A stretch of 22,410 nt of DNA from Deltaproteobacteria bacterium. GTDB lineage: Bacteria; Desulfobacterota; Binatia; UBA12015. Below are positions 1 through 8,232 of the stretch, one piece after another (position 1 is the stretch's first letter; each line of letters starts with the position of its first letter). The DNA lies in the NCBI GenBank assembly GCA_003447545.1, contig DLYX01000351.1, forward strand, positions 1-22,410, in the 5' to 3' direction. The position numbers and the translations under genes were made by a program. Under the pieces are notes generated by a model. That model saw only the letters and a list, made by a program, of their open reading frames with translations, had not been told where the DNA came from and ran no database searches.

Positions 1-1316
1 TGAAACGTATCGAAGAAACACAGGATACCCTGCGAGCCTTCTGTCAGGTGGGGGATCCGGATATCCTGCTCGCCGAGGCCGCCAACGCCGATGACCGATT
101 GGCCCGAGGCAAGGGACGCCTTCTGGAGGGAATCCCTCTGGGGGTCAAGGAACTTGAAGATGCACTCGGGTTCCGGTCGACAAATGGATCGATTCCATTT
201 CGTGATGATTTCGCCGAACAGGACTCCGTCCAGGTCGACCGACTCAAGACTGCCGGGGCGATCGTTGTGGGGAAAACCAACGCTCCGGAATTCGGCCATA
301 CAGCGATCACGAAAAACCTTCTTTTCGGCGCCTCTCACAATCCCTGGGATCTGGATTGGACACCGGGCGGTTCCAGCGGCGGTTCGTCGGCCGCAATTGC
401 CGGTGGTGTCCTTCCTCTGGCCACCGGCAGCGATGGCGGGGGGTCGATCCGAATCCCTGCATCGTTTACCGGATGCTTTGGCTTGAAGGTCAGCTACGGA
501 AGAATCCCCAACGGCCCGGAGCGCCATTGGATCATGGGCGATACGGCTGTGCATGGCCCACTGACTCGCACCGTCGAAGATGCCGCGCTTCACCTCGATA
601 TCGCCGCCGGCGTCCACCCCGCCGACCCCAACTCCCTGCCGCGCCCCGCCCACTCCTACCGCGACATTTTACGCGACCTTCCGCCCAAACTACGGATCGG
701 TTACTCACCGGATCTGGGCTACGCCGTCGTCCAGTCCGACGTTGCCCGCGTCGCCGCCGAAGCCGCGCAGGCCTTCGCCGAACTCGGCCATGATGTCGAG
801 TCGATCATCGACGGCCCCCCCGAGCCAGGACTGGATTGGGGCTTCAGCGGTGCCTTTGAGTTGCTCGGTCGACTCGAACCGCTGCTGGCAGATCATGAAC
901 AGGACTTTGGTCGAAACTTCATTCAGGGCGTAAAGACCGGTGCGGGCATGACGCCCAAGGCCTGGAGCGAGATGCGTCTGCGCCGGGAAGAGCTGAATCG
1001 CTGGTGTGGCGATATCTTCGAACGTTTCGATCTCCTCCTGACACCGACCGTCCCCTATGATCCGCCTCCTGCACGCGGACCGCTATGGAGAGAGACCGAG
1101 GGTCGCAAACAGCCCGCTGCCAACGTTGGCAGCTTCACCATGCCGTTCAATCTCTCCTGGCATCCGGCAGCTACCGTCCGAGCCGGCTTGTCCGATCTGG
1201 GGCTTCCTGTCGGTCTGCAAATTGTCGGACCGCGACACCGTGACGATCTGGTCCTGCAGGCAAGTTATGCCTTCGAGCAGGCGCGTCCATGGGCCCATCA
1301 TTGGCCTGACATCTGA
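1..1316 (+). CDS. Amidase signature family protein (5' end outside window)
   Basis: Amidase-signature enzyme, predicted to hydrolyse a carboxamide to acid plus ammonia in the cytoplasm. The open frame runs to the left edge without a stop. Its first residues (KRIEETQDTLRAF) match the helix that normally lies several dozen residues into amidases, so the true start is off the window. The Ser-cisSer-Lys triad is visible: Lys in GIPLGVKE (near base 148), the Gly/Ser-rich GGSSGGSSAAIAGG segment, and the nucleophile Ser in GSDGGGSIRIPAS. The C-terminus has the usual LPVGLQIVGP motif, so the enzyme looks intact and is not the GatA-type subunit by context: no gatB or gatC is visible. It is convergent with the LLM oxidoreductase (22 nt apart). 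Nearby hydantoinase genes suggest amide or ureido catabolism, but the substrate cannot be read from the sequence. Confidence 0.93.
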   Translation, partial: KRIEETQDTLRAFCQVGDPDILLAEAANADDRLARGKGRLLEGIPLGVKELEDALGFRSTNGSIPFRDDFAEQDSVQVDRLKTAGAIVVGKTNAPEFGHTAITKNLLFGASHNPWDLDWTPGGSSGGSSAAIAGGVLPLATGSDGGGSIRIPASFTGCFGLKVSYGRIPNGPERHWIMGDTAVHGPLTRTVEDAALHLDIAAGVHPADPNSLPRPAHSYRDILRDLPPKLRIGYSPDLGYAVVQSDVARVAAEAAQAFAELGHDVESIIDGPPEPGLDWGFSGAFELLGRLEPLLADHEQDFGRNFIQGVKTGAGMTPKAWSEMRLRREELNRWCGDIFERFDLLLTPTVPYDPPPARGPLWRETEGRKQPAANVGSFTMPFNLSWHPAATVRAGLSDLGLPVGLQIVGPRHRDDLVLQASYAFEQARPWAHHWPDI

Positions 1317-1338
1317 GCTGTTTTCCGCAGGCAACGAA

Positions 1339-2463
1339 TCACATATTTTTGAGACGCTCGGTCAAGGTGGCCATCGAAGCAAAATCGGCAGAACCACGGC
1401 CGGTGAAATTCCCTCCCATATTCGCCAGCACGAAATGGCGACAACCGGCGTCCACGAGCGGGGCGACGGCATCGGCAATCTGATCCGGAGAACCGAAATA
1501 ATATTGCTCCAGAAGCAATTCCGGCGTCATACGCTCCATCGCTGTCTCGACCAACTCACGAGGAGTCGCGGCCGGGACCAACTCGATTTGTCCGGCGAAA
1601 TCGTCGCCCATCGGATGGTCCAGTCCGTGCTTGCGCCATACGGCGCCCGCGAGGCCCAGTGTATTGTAGGCAACGTAGAGACTTTGCATCGCCTGCTCGA
1701 TCACGGGACCTCGGTCATCACCCAGAACCAGAAGCATGGTCTGAGTCGCCATGAAGTGTTTCATCGAGCGGCCCGCATCCTCACCTGCTGCGTGGATCAC
1801 CTGTAGACGCCGCGCATACTCCTCGGCATCCACTGGCTGACCGGGCAACCAGCCATCGCCGTATCGCCCTGTGAGCCCCAGCATGCGGGGTGCGTGGGAG
1901 CCGATATAGACCGGGGGCGGACGACCCTCCCAAAGCGGCAAATCAAAAACCGCTCCATCGAGTTGATAGTAGCGACCCGAATACTCGAGCGGCTTTCCCT
2001 CGCTCGCAAAAAGTAGTTGCAAGACCTCGAGAGCCTCTTCCAATCGGGCCACTCGCATCCGGGAGGGGAGACCATACGGTTCGGTATTCTCGCGCAGGCC
2101 GTTGCCAATCCCCAGAATGGTGCGTCCTTCCGAGAGATGGTCGAGAGTGACGAAGGTCTGGGCCAGCGAAACCGGATGCCGTCGGATTGGTTCAGTGACC
2201 GATGTTCCGATCTGCATCGCCGGGAATTTGGCCGCAATATGGGCCATCACAGGGACCGGATCAAAAAGCGCGTCTCCGGAGTGAATCACACCAGCAGCAG
2301 CGGTATGCTCCGGCGTCCAAAGCCATTTGGGGGCGAATCCCATAAAATGGTCCGGAAACCAGATCGTGTCGGCACCCATCTGGGCCGCCTGCTGGACGGA
2401 AAAATTTGAGACAAAAAATGGCGCCAGACATCCGTCCTGATAGCCAACCGTTACTCCCCGCAT
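1339..2463 (-). CDS. LLM-class flavin-dependent oxidoreductase (F420-type)
   Basis: Luciferase-like monooxygenase fold (TIM barrel), 374 residues. Such enzymes use F420 or FMN to oxidise or reduce carbonyls or other small molecules. Visible features are DTIWFPDHFMGF near the N-terminus, GTSVTEPIRRHPVSLAQ, LDHLSEGRTILGIGNG and GRYGDGWLPGQ, all typical of the LLM family. The segment around IRRHP/LDHLSEGR resembles phthiodiolone ketoreductase-type F420 enzymes of mycobacteria. Cofactor choice is inferred from this likeness, not shown. I chose the ATG at 2463: AAGGAG lies 7 nt upstream, and the longer frame to 2487 would run back into the SDR gene. That Shine-Dalgarno sits inside the last codons of the SDR gene, whose stop is one base before this ATG, so the two are almost certainly cotranscribed and translationally coupled. 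Confidence 0.9.
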   Translation of the reverse strand: MRGVTVGYQDGCLAPFFVSNFSVQQAAQMGADTIWFPDHFMGFAPKWLWTPEHTAAAGVIHSGDALFDPVPVMAHIAAKFPAMQIGTSVTEPIRRHPVSLAQTFVTLDHLSEGRTILGIGNGLRENTEPYGLPSRMRVARLEEALEVLQLLFASEGKPLEYSGRYYQLDGAVFDLPLWEGRPPPVYIGSHAPRMLGLTGRYGDGWLPGQPVDAEEYARRLQVIHAAGEDAGRSMKHFMATQTMLLVLGDDRGPVIEQAMQSLYVAYNTLGLAGAVWRKHGLDHPMGDDFAGQIELVPAATPRELVETAMERMTPELLLEQYYFGSPDQIADAVAPLVDAGCRHFVLANMGGNFTGRGSADFASMATLTERLKNM

Positions 2464-2464
2464 C

Positions 2465-3226
2465 TTATCGCTCCTTACCGCCGCCACCGTCTACCGGGAG
2501 CGTCACCGCCGTCAAATAGCGCGCTTCTTCACTCGCGAGAAATACCGCGACTGGCGCAATATCAGCATCACAATCTCCGAAGCGTCGCAGAGGGATCATC
2601 GCCGCCTGCGCCGCCGCCACCTTCGGATAGGCCTCCGCCCACCCCGCCATACTTGGAGACAACGCGATCGGGCGGATCATATTCACTCGAATACCGTCGC
2701 GTCCCCACTCGAGCGCCAGCGATCGGCTCAGTCCCCGGATTCCTTCTTTCGCTGCAGCATAAACCGCGTTGCCGGCCATTCCCTCACTACCGGCACTCGA
2801 AGCGAAGTTGATCACCGAAGCAGATTCGCTCGCCTTCAAGTGCGGATAGGCGGCTCGGCAAATCCGAAACACACTCCCCAGACAGACGTCCATCGTCCGC
2901 GCATAAAGCTCTTCGGAAGCATCCGCGACGGTCGGCCCGACCTCGGCCCAGGCTGCCGCGTTGACCACAATATCCAGCCCGCCAAAAGCCTCAACTGTAT
3001 CAGAGACCATGGCCTCGCAATCCTCGACTCGTCCGACATCACCCGGAAGAGAGAGTCCTCGGCCGCCCAGGTCTTCGAGCGCCGCCGCGGTACTTGCCGC
3101 GCCCTCGGGTACCAGATCCGCCACCGCGACCGACGCGCCCTCACGAGCAAAAGCGAGTGCGATCGATTTCCCGATGCCCTGCGCCCCCCCGGTCACCAAC
3201 GCATTTTTCCCCGTCAATCTCTTCAT
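2465..3226 (-). CDS. Short-chain dehydrogenase/reductase (SDR)
   Basis: Classical SDR, 253 residues, predicted NAD(P)-dependent alcohol/ketone oxidoreductase. The Rossmann glycine motif TGGAQGIG is at residues 12-19. The NNAG-type motif is replaced by NAAA at 89-92, with the catalytic Ser at about 143-144, Tyr156 and Lys160 (YAAAK). Asp37 in ADLVP at the end of strand 2 favours NAD(H). The ATG at 3226 is preferred over the in-frame ATG 30 nt upstream: a GGAGGAGGG purine tract precedes it, and translation then starts with the family-typical MKRLTGKNALVTGG. It is first in a two-gene unit with the LLM oxidoreductase and is divergent from hyuB. Substrate unknown. Confidence 0.93.
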   Translation of the reverse strand: MKRLTGKNALVTGGAQGIGKSIALAFAREGASVAVADLVPEGAASTAAALEDLGGRGLSLPGDVGRVEDCEAMVSDTVEAFGGLDIVVNAAAWAEVGPTVADASEELYARTMDVCLGSVFRICRAAYPHLKASESASVINFASSAGSEGMAGNAVYAAAKEGIRGLSRSLALEWGRDGIRVNMIRPIALSPSMAGWAEAYPKVAAAQAAMIPLRRFGDCDADIAPVAVFLASEEARYLTAVTLPVDGGGGKER

Positions 3227-3352
3227 TCTATGCCCTCCTCCACCAAACCGATCCACGCCGCAACAGCGATTGTCGCTTCATCGTTGACAACCTGCACAGG
3301 TCAGGGGAAGTCTCAAACCGGTCAATCGATTGAATACCGAGGAGAGACAACC
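3227..3352. promoter_or_regulatory. Divergent intergenic region with two palindromes (candidate operators)
   Basis: The 126 nt separate the SDR-LLM pair (minus) from hyuBA (plus) and should hold both promoters. Two short inverted repeats are visible: ACCTGCACAGGT at 3290-3301 (5-bp arms around CA) and a perfect 12-bp palindrome TCAATCGATTGA at 3322-3333, only 19 nt before the hyuB start. A TTGACA hexamer lies at 3284-3289, but I could not find a good -10 at the right distance. Binding by a regulator is inference. Confidence 0.4.
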
Positions 3353-5140
3353 ATGACGCGCCGAGGCAAAACCGCAGATGTGGACCCTGTCACCACCCAA
3401 ATCATTCGGGGGTTCATGGAAACCGTCGCCTTCGAAATGGCCACCCACGTATCGCTCACAGCCACAACGCCGATTCTCAATCAATCCAACGAAAGAAATG
3501 CGACAATTCTGGATGCGCGGGGCTGCCTTGCCGCACTCTCGGTCGGCATTCCTCAATTCATGCTCTCGAGCACGCTGCCGGTAAAATTCGCGCTCGATTT
3601 CTTTGCCGAGGAAGGGCTCCACGAAGGCGACGTGCTGCTGAGCAATGATCCCTATCACGGTGGCGGCCATCTCCCTGACTACAACATTTATGCCCCCGTC
3701 TTCCACAAGGGTGAGTTAGTTCTGATCGCCTCGATCCAATGCCACCATGCGGACACCGGAGGCGGCGCGCCTGGTGGCTACAACGTGGATGCCCTCGACA
3801 TCTGGGCCGAGGGTGTCCGATTCCCGGCGATCAAAGTCATCGATCGCGGAGTCGAGCGCAAGGACATCCTCTATATGCTCGAGACCAACAATCGGACGCC
3901 GACTTTTTCCGGTGATATTCGCGCTCAAATCGGTGCGGCACAAATTGGGGCCCGTCGCCTCGGGGAGCTTTGCGAACGTTACGGCAACTTTACCGTCAGG
4001 CAATCCGTGGATGCCATGGTTGCTTACGCCAAAAAAAGATTCCGAGCCGAAGTCGCCAGCTGGCCCGATGGCGTCTACGAATCCGATACGTGGGTGGACC
4101 ACGACCCCAAAGGCAACCCCGACATTCACGTCCACTGCAAGATCACGATTCGCGGGTCTTCGATCACGATCGACTTCACGGGTTCGGATGACCGGCCGGA
4201 AATTCAGGCCTACTCCACCTTTGGCAATACGCGAGGCTACGTCGTCGCCCAACTGGCGTCCATGATGCCGGCAGATATTCCGAAGAACGAGGGTTTTTTT
4301 GATTCCATTGATTTGATCGTCCCGGAAGATTGCTGCCTCAACCCCAAAGAGGGTCGTTCCGTAGCCGCCGGCACACATCATCCGGGAACCGAGGTCGGTG
4401 AAGCGATCGCGAAAGCTTTGGCGCAAGCCGTGCCGGCCAAAGCCTGCCCGCAGGTCTATAAAATGGGGATGCCTACGGTGATCTTCGGAGAACATCCGGA
4501 TACAGGCGAGACTTTTATCGACCATTCTGTCGATACATTTGCAGCCTACTGCGGGGCCTGTGAGGGACAGGACGGTTGGGGCGCGATGAATGTCAGCTTT
4601 GGAAACCTCATCCGCGCGACGGCCGAAATCAACGAATCCATTTTCCCCTCACGACAACTCTGGCGAGACTATCTCACGGATTCCGGTGGCCCCGGCGAAT
4701 TCCGTGGCGGCTGCGGCAGCCTTTATCGCAAACAGGTTCTCGTCCCCGCAACTGTCTACACCTACGTCGTTGGACGAAAGTACCCCATGCCGGGAATCGC
4801 CGGAGGACACGACGGAGCCGCCAACCACCTGCTCACAAAAGTCGTCCGACGCGGCGAAGGACAAGAGGTCGGGATCCTGTCCGAGCAGGTGCCCCACCAG
4901 CCTGGCGAGTGTTACGAATATTATTATGGCGGCGGAGGAGGATGGGGCGACCCGCTGGCGCGACCACCTGAAAAAGTACTGGAGGATGTGCTCGACGAAT
5001 ACGTCTCGGTTCGGGCCGCGCGCAAGGACTACGGCGTCGTCTTGCGCGGCTCTCTCGAAAATCTCACGCTGAAAATCGATCGAACGAAAACCGCAGAGTT
5101 ACGCAAAGCCATGCATGCCAAACAGGCGGGTGTCGCATGA
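3353..5140 (+). CDS. hyuB: Hydantoinase B/oxoprolinase family protein
   Basis: Beta-type subunit of the ATP-dependent hydantoinase / 5-oxoprolinase / acetone carboxylase superfamily, 595 residues, close to the usual HyuB length. It acts with HyuA on cyclic amides such as hydantoins or oxoproline, or on related ketone carboxylations. Conserved blocks visible are NDPYHGGGHLPD (98-109), the His/Asp-rich HHADTGG (131-137), a probable metal-binding region, and the C-terminal glycine-rich GGGGGWGDP (526-534). The ATG at 3353 is chosen because GGAGA lies 8 nt upstream and the protein then begins with the family-typical DPVTTQIIRG. The frame is open far upstream (to 2840), but that part is antisense to the SDR gene. 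Its last codon overlaps hyuA through ATGA, implying coupled synthesis of the two subunits. Confidence 0.92.
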   Translation: MTRRGKTADVDPVTTQIIRGFMETVAFEMATHVSLTATTPILNQSNERNATILDARGCLAALSVGIPQFMLSSTLPVKFALDFFAEEGLHEGDVLLSNDPYHGGGHLPDYNIYAPVFHKGELVLIASIQCHHADTGGGAPGGYNVDALDIWAEGVRFPAIKVIDRGVERKDILYMLETNNRTPTFSGDIRAQIGAAQIGARRLGELCERYGNFTVRQSVDAMVAYAKKRFRAEVASWPDGVYESDTWVDHDPKGNPDIHVHCKITIRGSSITIDFTGSDDRPEIQAYSTFGNTRGYVVAQLASMMPADIPKNEGFFDSIDLIVPEDCCLNPKEGRSVAAGTHHPGTEVGEAIAKALAQAVPAKACPQVYKMGMPTVIFGEHPDTGETFIDHSVDTFAAYCGACEGQDGWGAMNVSFGNLIRATAEINESIFPSRQLWRDYLTDSGGPGEFRGGCGSLYRKQVLVPATVYTYVVGRKYPMPGIAGGHDGAANHLLTKVVRRGEGQEVGILSEQVPHQPGECYEYYYGGGGGWGDPLARPPEKVLEDVLDEYVSVRAARKDYGVVLRGSLENLTLKIDRTKTAELRKAMHAKQAGVA

Positions 5141-7233
5141 GCACCCCCCGGAGCAACCAGAAAAAGAAGCGAGCAGGCGCAGCCGGCTACCGAATCGGCG
5201 TGGATGTGGGGGGCACCTTTACCGATCTGGTTCTCGTACGACCGGACCAGTCTATTCACATCGACAAAACCGCCACGACACCGCAGGACCAAAGCCGGGG
5301 CGTCATGGAAGGACTCCGTCGGCTCGCAGAACACGAGGGGATCTCCTTGCCCGATCTCCTGTGCCAGACGGACCGTATCGTGCACGGCACCACCACCGCC
5401 GACAATACCTTGATCCAGATGAATGGTGCGCGAACGGGTCTGATTACCAGCGAAGGCCACCGTGATGAAATCGAGCTTCGGCGCGGATTCAAGGAAAACA
5501 TCTGGGACCCGGGACTACCCCCGCCCACGCCGATCGCGCGACGCCGAGAGCGCTACGGAGTTCCCGAGCGCCTCGACCACAAAGGAGCCATCGTGGACGC
5601 GCTCGACGAGACCGCCGTTCGGCGGGCCATGCGTCGGATGAAAAAGCAGGAGGTCGAATCGCTCGCCGTCGTCTTCCTCTTCTCCTTTCTCGATGGAACC
5701 CACGAAAGCCGGGTCCGGGAGATTGCGCGCGAGGAATTGCCGGGCGTCGACATTTCCCTCTCGCACGAGGTGCTGGCCAAAGCGCCCGAATTCGAGAGGA
5801 CCTCCACCACCCTCGTCAATGCCTTTGTATCCCCTGTAATACGAAGGTACCTCGGGAACCTGCAGCAGGAACTGGCCGAACAGGGCTTTCCCCACCAACT
5901 GTTGATGATCCAATCAAATGGCGGCTTGATGACAGCCGACTGGGTCGCCGATCGCGCGGTCAGCGTGCTTGGCTCCGGTCCCGCAGGCGGCGTGATCGCC
6001 GCCTGCCATATGGCTGCAACCGCGAATATCCGGGACTTCATCTCGGTCGATATGGGTGGCACCAGCTACGACGTCTGTCTGGTCCGCGACGGACAGCCCG
6101 CTGTTGAATCTTCGTGGAACTGGCATCATCGCTATCTCATCGGGTTGCCCATGGTGGACGTCCAGTCGGTAGGCGCCGGAGGTGGATCGATTGCCAGCGT
6201 GGTCGCAGGAGCTCTGCATGTCGGACCGGAAAGCGCTGGCGCGGAACCAGGACCGATTTGCTATCGCCGCGGGGGCGATCGGCCGACGGTGACGGACGCC
6301 AATGCGGTCTTGGGCTACCTGAACCCGGACTTCTTCTACGGGGGCGAACTCTCTCTGGATGTGGAAGGTGCACGCAAGGCCATCGACGAGCAAATCCGAA
6401 AACCGCTTGGCTTGGCTTCGGTCGAAGAAGCCGCTCTCGGGATCTTCCGTCTCGTCAATGCGAATATGGCGAACGCCATTCAGCGCGTCTCGGCGAGTCA
6501 GGGCGTCGACGCACGCAAGCTGCCGCTGGTGGCTTTCGGAGGCAACGGCGCACTGCACGCTGGTATGCAGGCTCGAGAACTCGGAATTCGAAAAATCCTG
6601 ATACCTAAAAGTGCACCAACCTTTTCGGCTCTGGGTCTTCTCCTCACCGACCCCAAGATCATCGAACTCCGGTCCTGCATCACCCCGATGGCCCGTGCCG
6701 ATTGCCGCGAACTACAACGATTGTTCCGGGAAATGCAGGCCGAATCCAAAGCTGCCCTTCGATCGGCCGGCTTCTCGACAGCCAAGGCCGACTTCGATCG
6801 CGTGGCTCATATCTGCTACCCCGGGCAGACTTTCGACCTGAAAGTTCCTCTTCGCGGCAACGGTACCTTCAACCGAGCCGCTCTCAAATCTCTGGTCGAG
6901 GACTTTCACGCCTTGCACGAAAAGCTGCATACTTACGCATCGCGTGATCAGGGACCGATCCTTCGGGCGATCGGGGTGGAGGCCCGGGCCGGGAGCGAAA
7001 AGCCTCGCCTGACCCGCTTGCCCGGTTCCGGAAAACCCGCCCGCGCAAAGGAAAAGCGCCGGACCTTCCTCGAGGGGCGTTGGGTCTCGACACCCATCTA
7101 CGACGGAGAAAGTCTGAAGGCCCGGCAAAAGATTGCGGGGCCGGCGATCATCGAGGAACGCCTCACAACCGTGGTGATCTACCGGGGCCAGACCGCTCGA
7201 CTCGACGCTAACGGGATTTACCACATCGAATAG
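5137..7233 (+). CDS. hyuA: Hydantoinase A/oxoprolinase family protein
   Basis: Partner subunit of HyuB, 698 residues. It carries the ASKHA-like ATP-binding folds: phosphate-1 motif GVDVGGTFTD at 21-30, the HGTTTADNTLIQ block, a second phosphate motif SVDMGGTSYDVCLV, then GAGGGS and the AFGGNGALH motif. The N-terminal Hydant_A_N domain is followed by the main hydantoinase A domain and a C-terminal beta-rich part. In the family, ATP phosphorylates the substrate carbonyl or carboxylate to drive ring opening or carboxylation. No third, gamma-type acetone-carboxylase subunit is visible beside it, which fits hydantoinase or oxoprolinase better. The start ATG overlaps the hyuB stop by 4 nt. It ends 6 nt from the convergent metF stop, with no obvious terminator between. 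Confidence 0.93.
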   Translation: MSTPRSNQKKKRAGAAGYRIGVDVGGTFTDLVLVRPDQSIHIDKTATTPQDQSRGVMEGLRRLAEHEGISLPDLLCQTDRIVHGTTTADNTLIQMNGARTGLITSEGHRDEIELRRGFKENIWDPGLPPPTPIARRRERYGVPERLDHKGAIVDALDETAVRRAMRRMKKQEVESLAVVFLFSFLDGTHESRVREIAREELPGVDISLSHEVLAKAPEFERTSTTLVNAFVSPVIRRYLGNLQQELAEQGFPHQLLMIQSNGGLMTADWVADRAVSVLGSGPAGGVIAACHMAATANIRDFISVDMGGTSYDVCLVRDGQPAVESSWNWHHRYLIGLPMVDVQSVGAGGGSIASVVAGALHVGPESAGAEPGPICYRRGGDRPTVTDANAVLGYLNPDFFYGGELSLDVEGARKAIDEQIRKPLGLASVEEAALGIFRLVNANMANAIQRVSASQGVDARKLPLVAFGGNGALHAGMQARELGIRKILIPKSAPTFSALGLLLTDPKIIELRSCITPMARADCRELQRLFREMQAESKAALRSAGFSTAKADFDRVAHICYPGQTFDLKVPLRGNGTFNRAALKSLVEDFHALHEKLHTYASRDQGPILRAIGVEARAGSEKPRLTRLPGSGKPARAKEKRRTFLEGRWVSTPIYDGESLKARQKIAGPAIIEERLTTVVIYRGQTARLDANGIYHIE

Positions 7234-7239
7234 CGCCCC

Positions 7240-8106
7240 TCAGTCGTCGGCACGTAATCGCGTCAAGATCTCGCGTGTCGAGGCACTTTTATTCAAGGTA
7301 TAAAAATGAACTCCCGGGGCGCCCCCCTTGAGTAGATCGCGGCATTGCTGCAACGCGTGCTCGACGCCGATCTCCAGAACGGCAGCCTCGTCATCGCCGG
7401 CCTCCTCCAGCGCCCGAAGCAAATCTGCCGGCAAAGCCGCGCCACACATATCGGTGAACCGTTTCACCTGGCCGAGGTTCGTCACCGGCATAATCCCGGG
7501 GAGAACAGGGACTTCGATTCCAGCCTGACGAACTTGTGTCAGGAAAGAAAAGTAATCCTGATTGTCGAAAAAAAGTTGGCTCACCAAAAAATCAGTGCCC
7601 GCCCCCACTTTGGCTCGGAGATGGCCAAGGTCCGTCTCCGCGTCCGGGGCGTCGGGATGGACTTCCGGATAAGCCGCGCCGCCAATGCAGAACCCTCCCC
7701 GCTTTCGAATCAATGCCACCAGATCCGCGGCATGTGCAAAGCCACCTCGCGTGGCCTGAAAGTCCGTTCCCGGTGGGGGATCCCCGCGCAACGCCAAAAC
7801 ATTTTCGATCCCCACAGACGCCAAATCGTCAAGAACGGATGAAAGCTCCTCGCGGGTATGGCCGACACAGGTGAGGTGAGCCATCGCCTCGATCCCGATC
7901 CGGTTCTTGATCTCACTGACGATCTCGATGACCTGACCGCGGTTGGATCCCATCGCGCCATAGGTCACGGAAACGTAGGCTGGGTCGAGCGGTTTCAGCT
8001 CATCGATCGTGCCCACAAGCGCTTCTCGGCCCGCATCTGTCTTGGGCGGAAAAAACTCAAAAGAGAACACGGGATCTGGTCGGGCGAGTATCTGATCGAT
8101 GCGCAC
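7240..8106 (-). CDS. metF: 5,10-methylenetetrahydrofolate reductase
   Basis: FAD-dependent TIM-barrel enzyme that reduces 5,10-methylene-THF to 5-methyl-THF, the methyl donor for methionine synthesis. Diagnostic motifs are FSFEFFPPK with the catalytic Glu, YVSVTYGA, AHLTCVGHT, NVLALRGDPP with the flavin-contacting Asp, and FLVSQLFFDN. The length of about 288 residues matches short bacterial MetF. The start is uncertain. The GTG at 8106 gives the family-typical MRIDQILARPDPVFSFEF, but its GGAGG is only 1 nt away. A TTG at 8142 has GAGG 8 nt upstream. The only ATG (8175) lies inside a large inverted repeat. No metH/metE or met regulator is nearby. It is divergent from the DUF2939-like gene. Confidence 0.93.
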   Translation of the reverse strand: MRIDQILARPDPVFSFEFFPPKTDAGREALVGTIDELKPLDPAYVSVTYGAMGSNRGQVIEIVSEIKNRIGIEAMAHLTCVGHTREELSSVLDDLASVGIENVLALRGDPPPGTDFQATRGGFAHAADLVALIRKRGGFCIGGAAYPEVHPDAPDAETDLGHLRAKVGAGTDFLVSQLFFDNQDYFSFLTQVRQAGIEVPVLPGIMPVTNLGQVKRFTDMCGAALPADLLRALEEAGDDEAAVLEIGVEHALQQCRDLLKGGAPGVHFYTLNKSASTREILTRLRADD

Positions 8107-8160
8107 ACCTCCACCGTAGAGAACACCACCGCCCTTGCGCAATCGCTTTGCCTCGATGGT

Positions 8161-8200
8161 TCCAACTCTCTCCATCCGGAAAACCGGATGGAGAGTTGGA
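8161..8200. repeat. Long inverted repeat in metF upstream region
   Basis: Left arm 8161-8179 (TCCAACTCTCTCCATCCGG) pairs with right arm 8184-8200 (CCGGATGGAGAGTTGGA) around a 4-nt AAAA loop. The only imperfection is a 2-nt GA/TC bulge. No T-tract follows in either direction, so it is not a standard intrinsic terminator. It lies between divergent metF and the DUF2939-like gene and spans the upstream ATG (8173-8175) of the metF frame, so it could be an RNA hairpin in the metF leader or a protein-binding palindrome. Its function is inferred only from position. Confidence 0.75.
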
Positions 8201-8232
8201 CGAAGGACCTCGAATCCTGAATAGTTCGTCCC

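Noticed and set aside
1057..1806. 249-residue plus-strand open frame
   Set aside because: Spans the amidase end in another frame and runs antisense through the LLM gene; no motif.
2840..3352. N-terminal extension of HyuB
   Set aside because: Open frame only, antisense to the SDR gene; the ATG at 3353 has a ribosome site and a family-typical N-terminus.
8161..8200. Intrinsic terminator reading of the metF hairpin
   Set aside because: No run of T follows the stem on either strand, and it lies upstream of both flanking genes.
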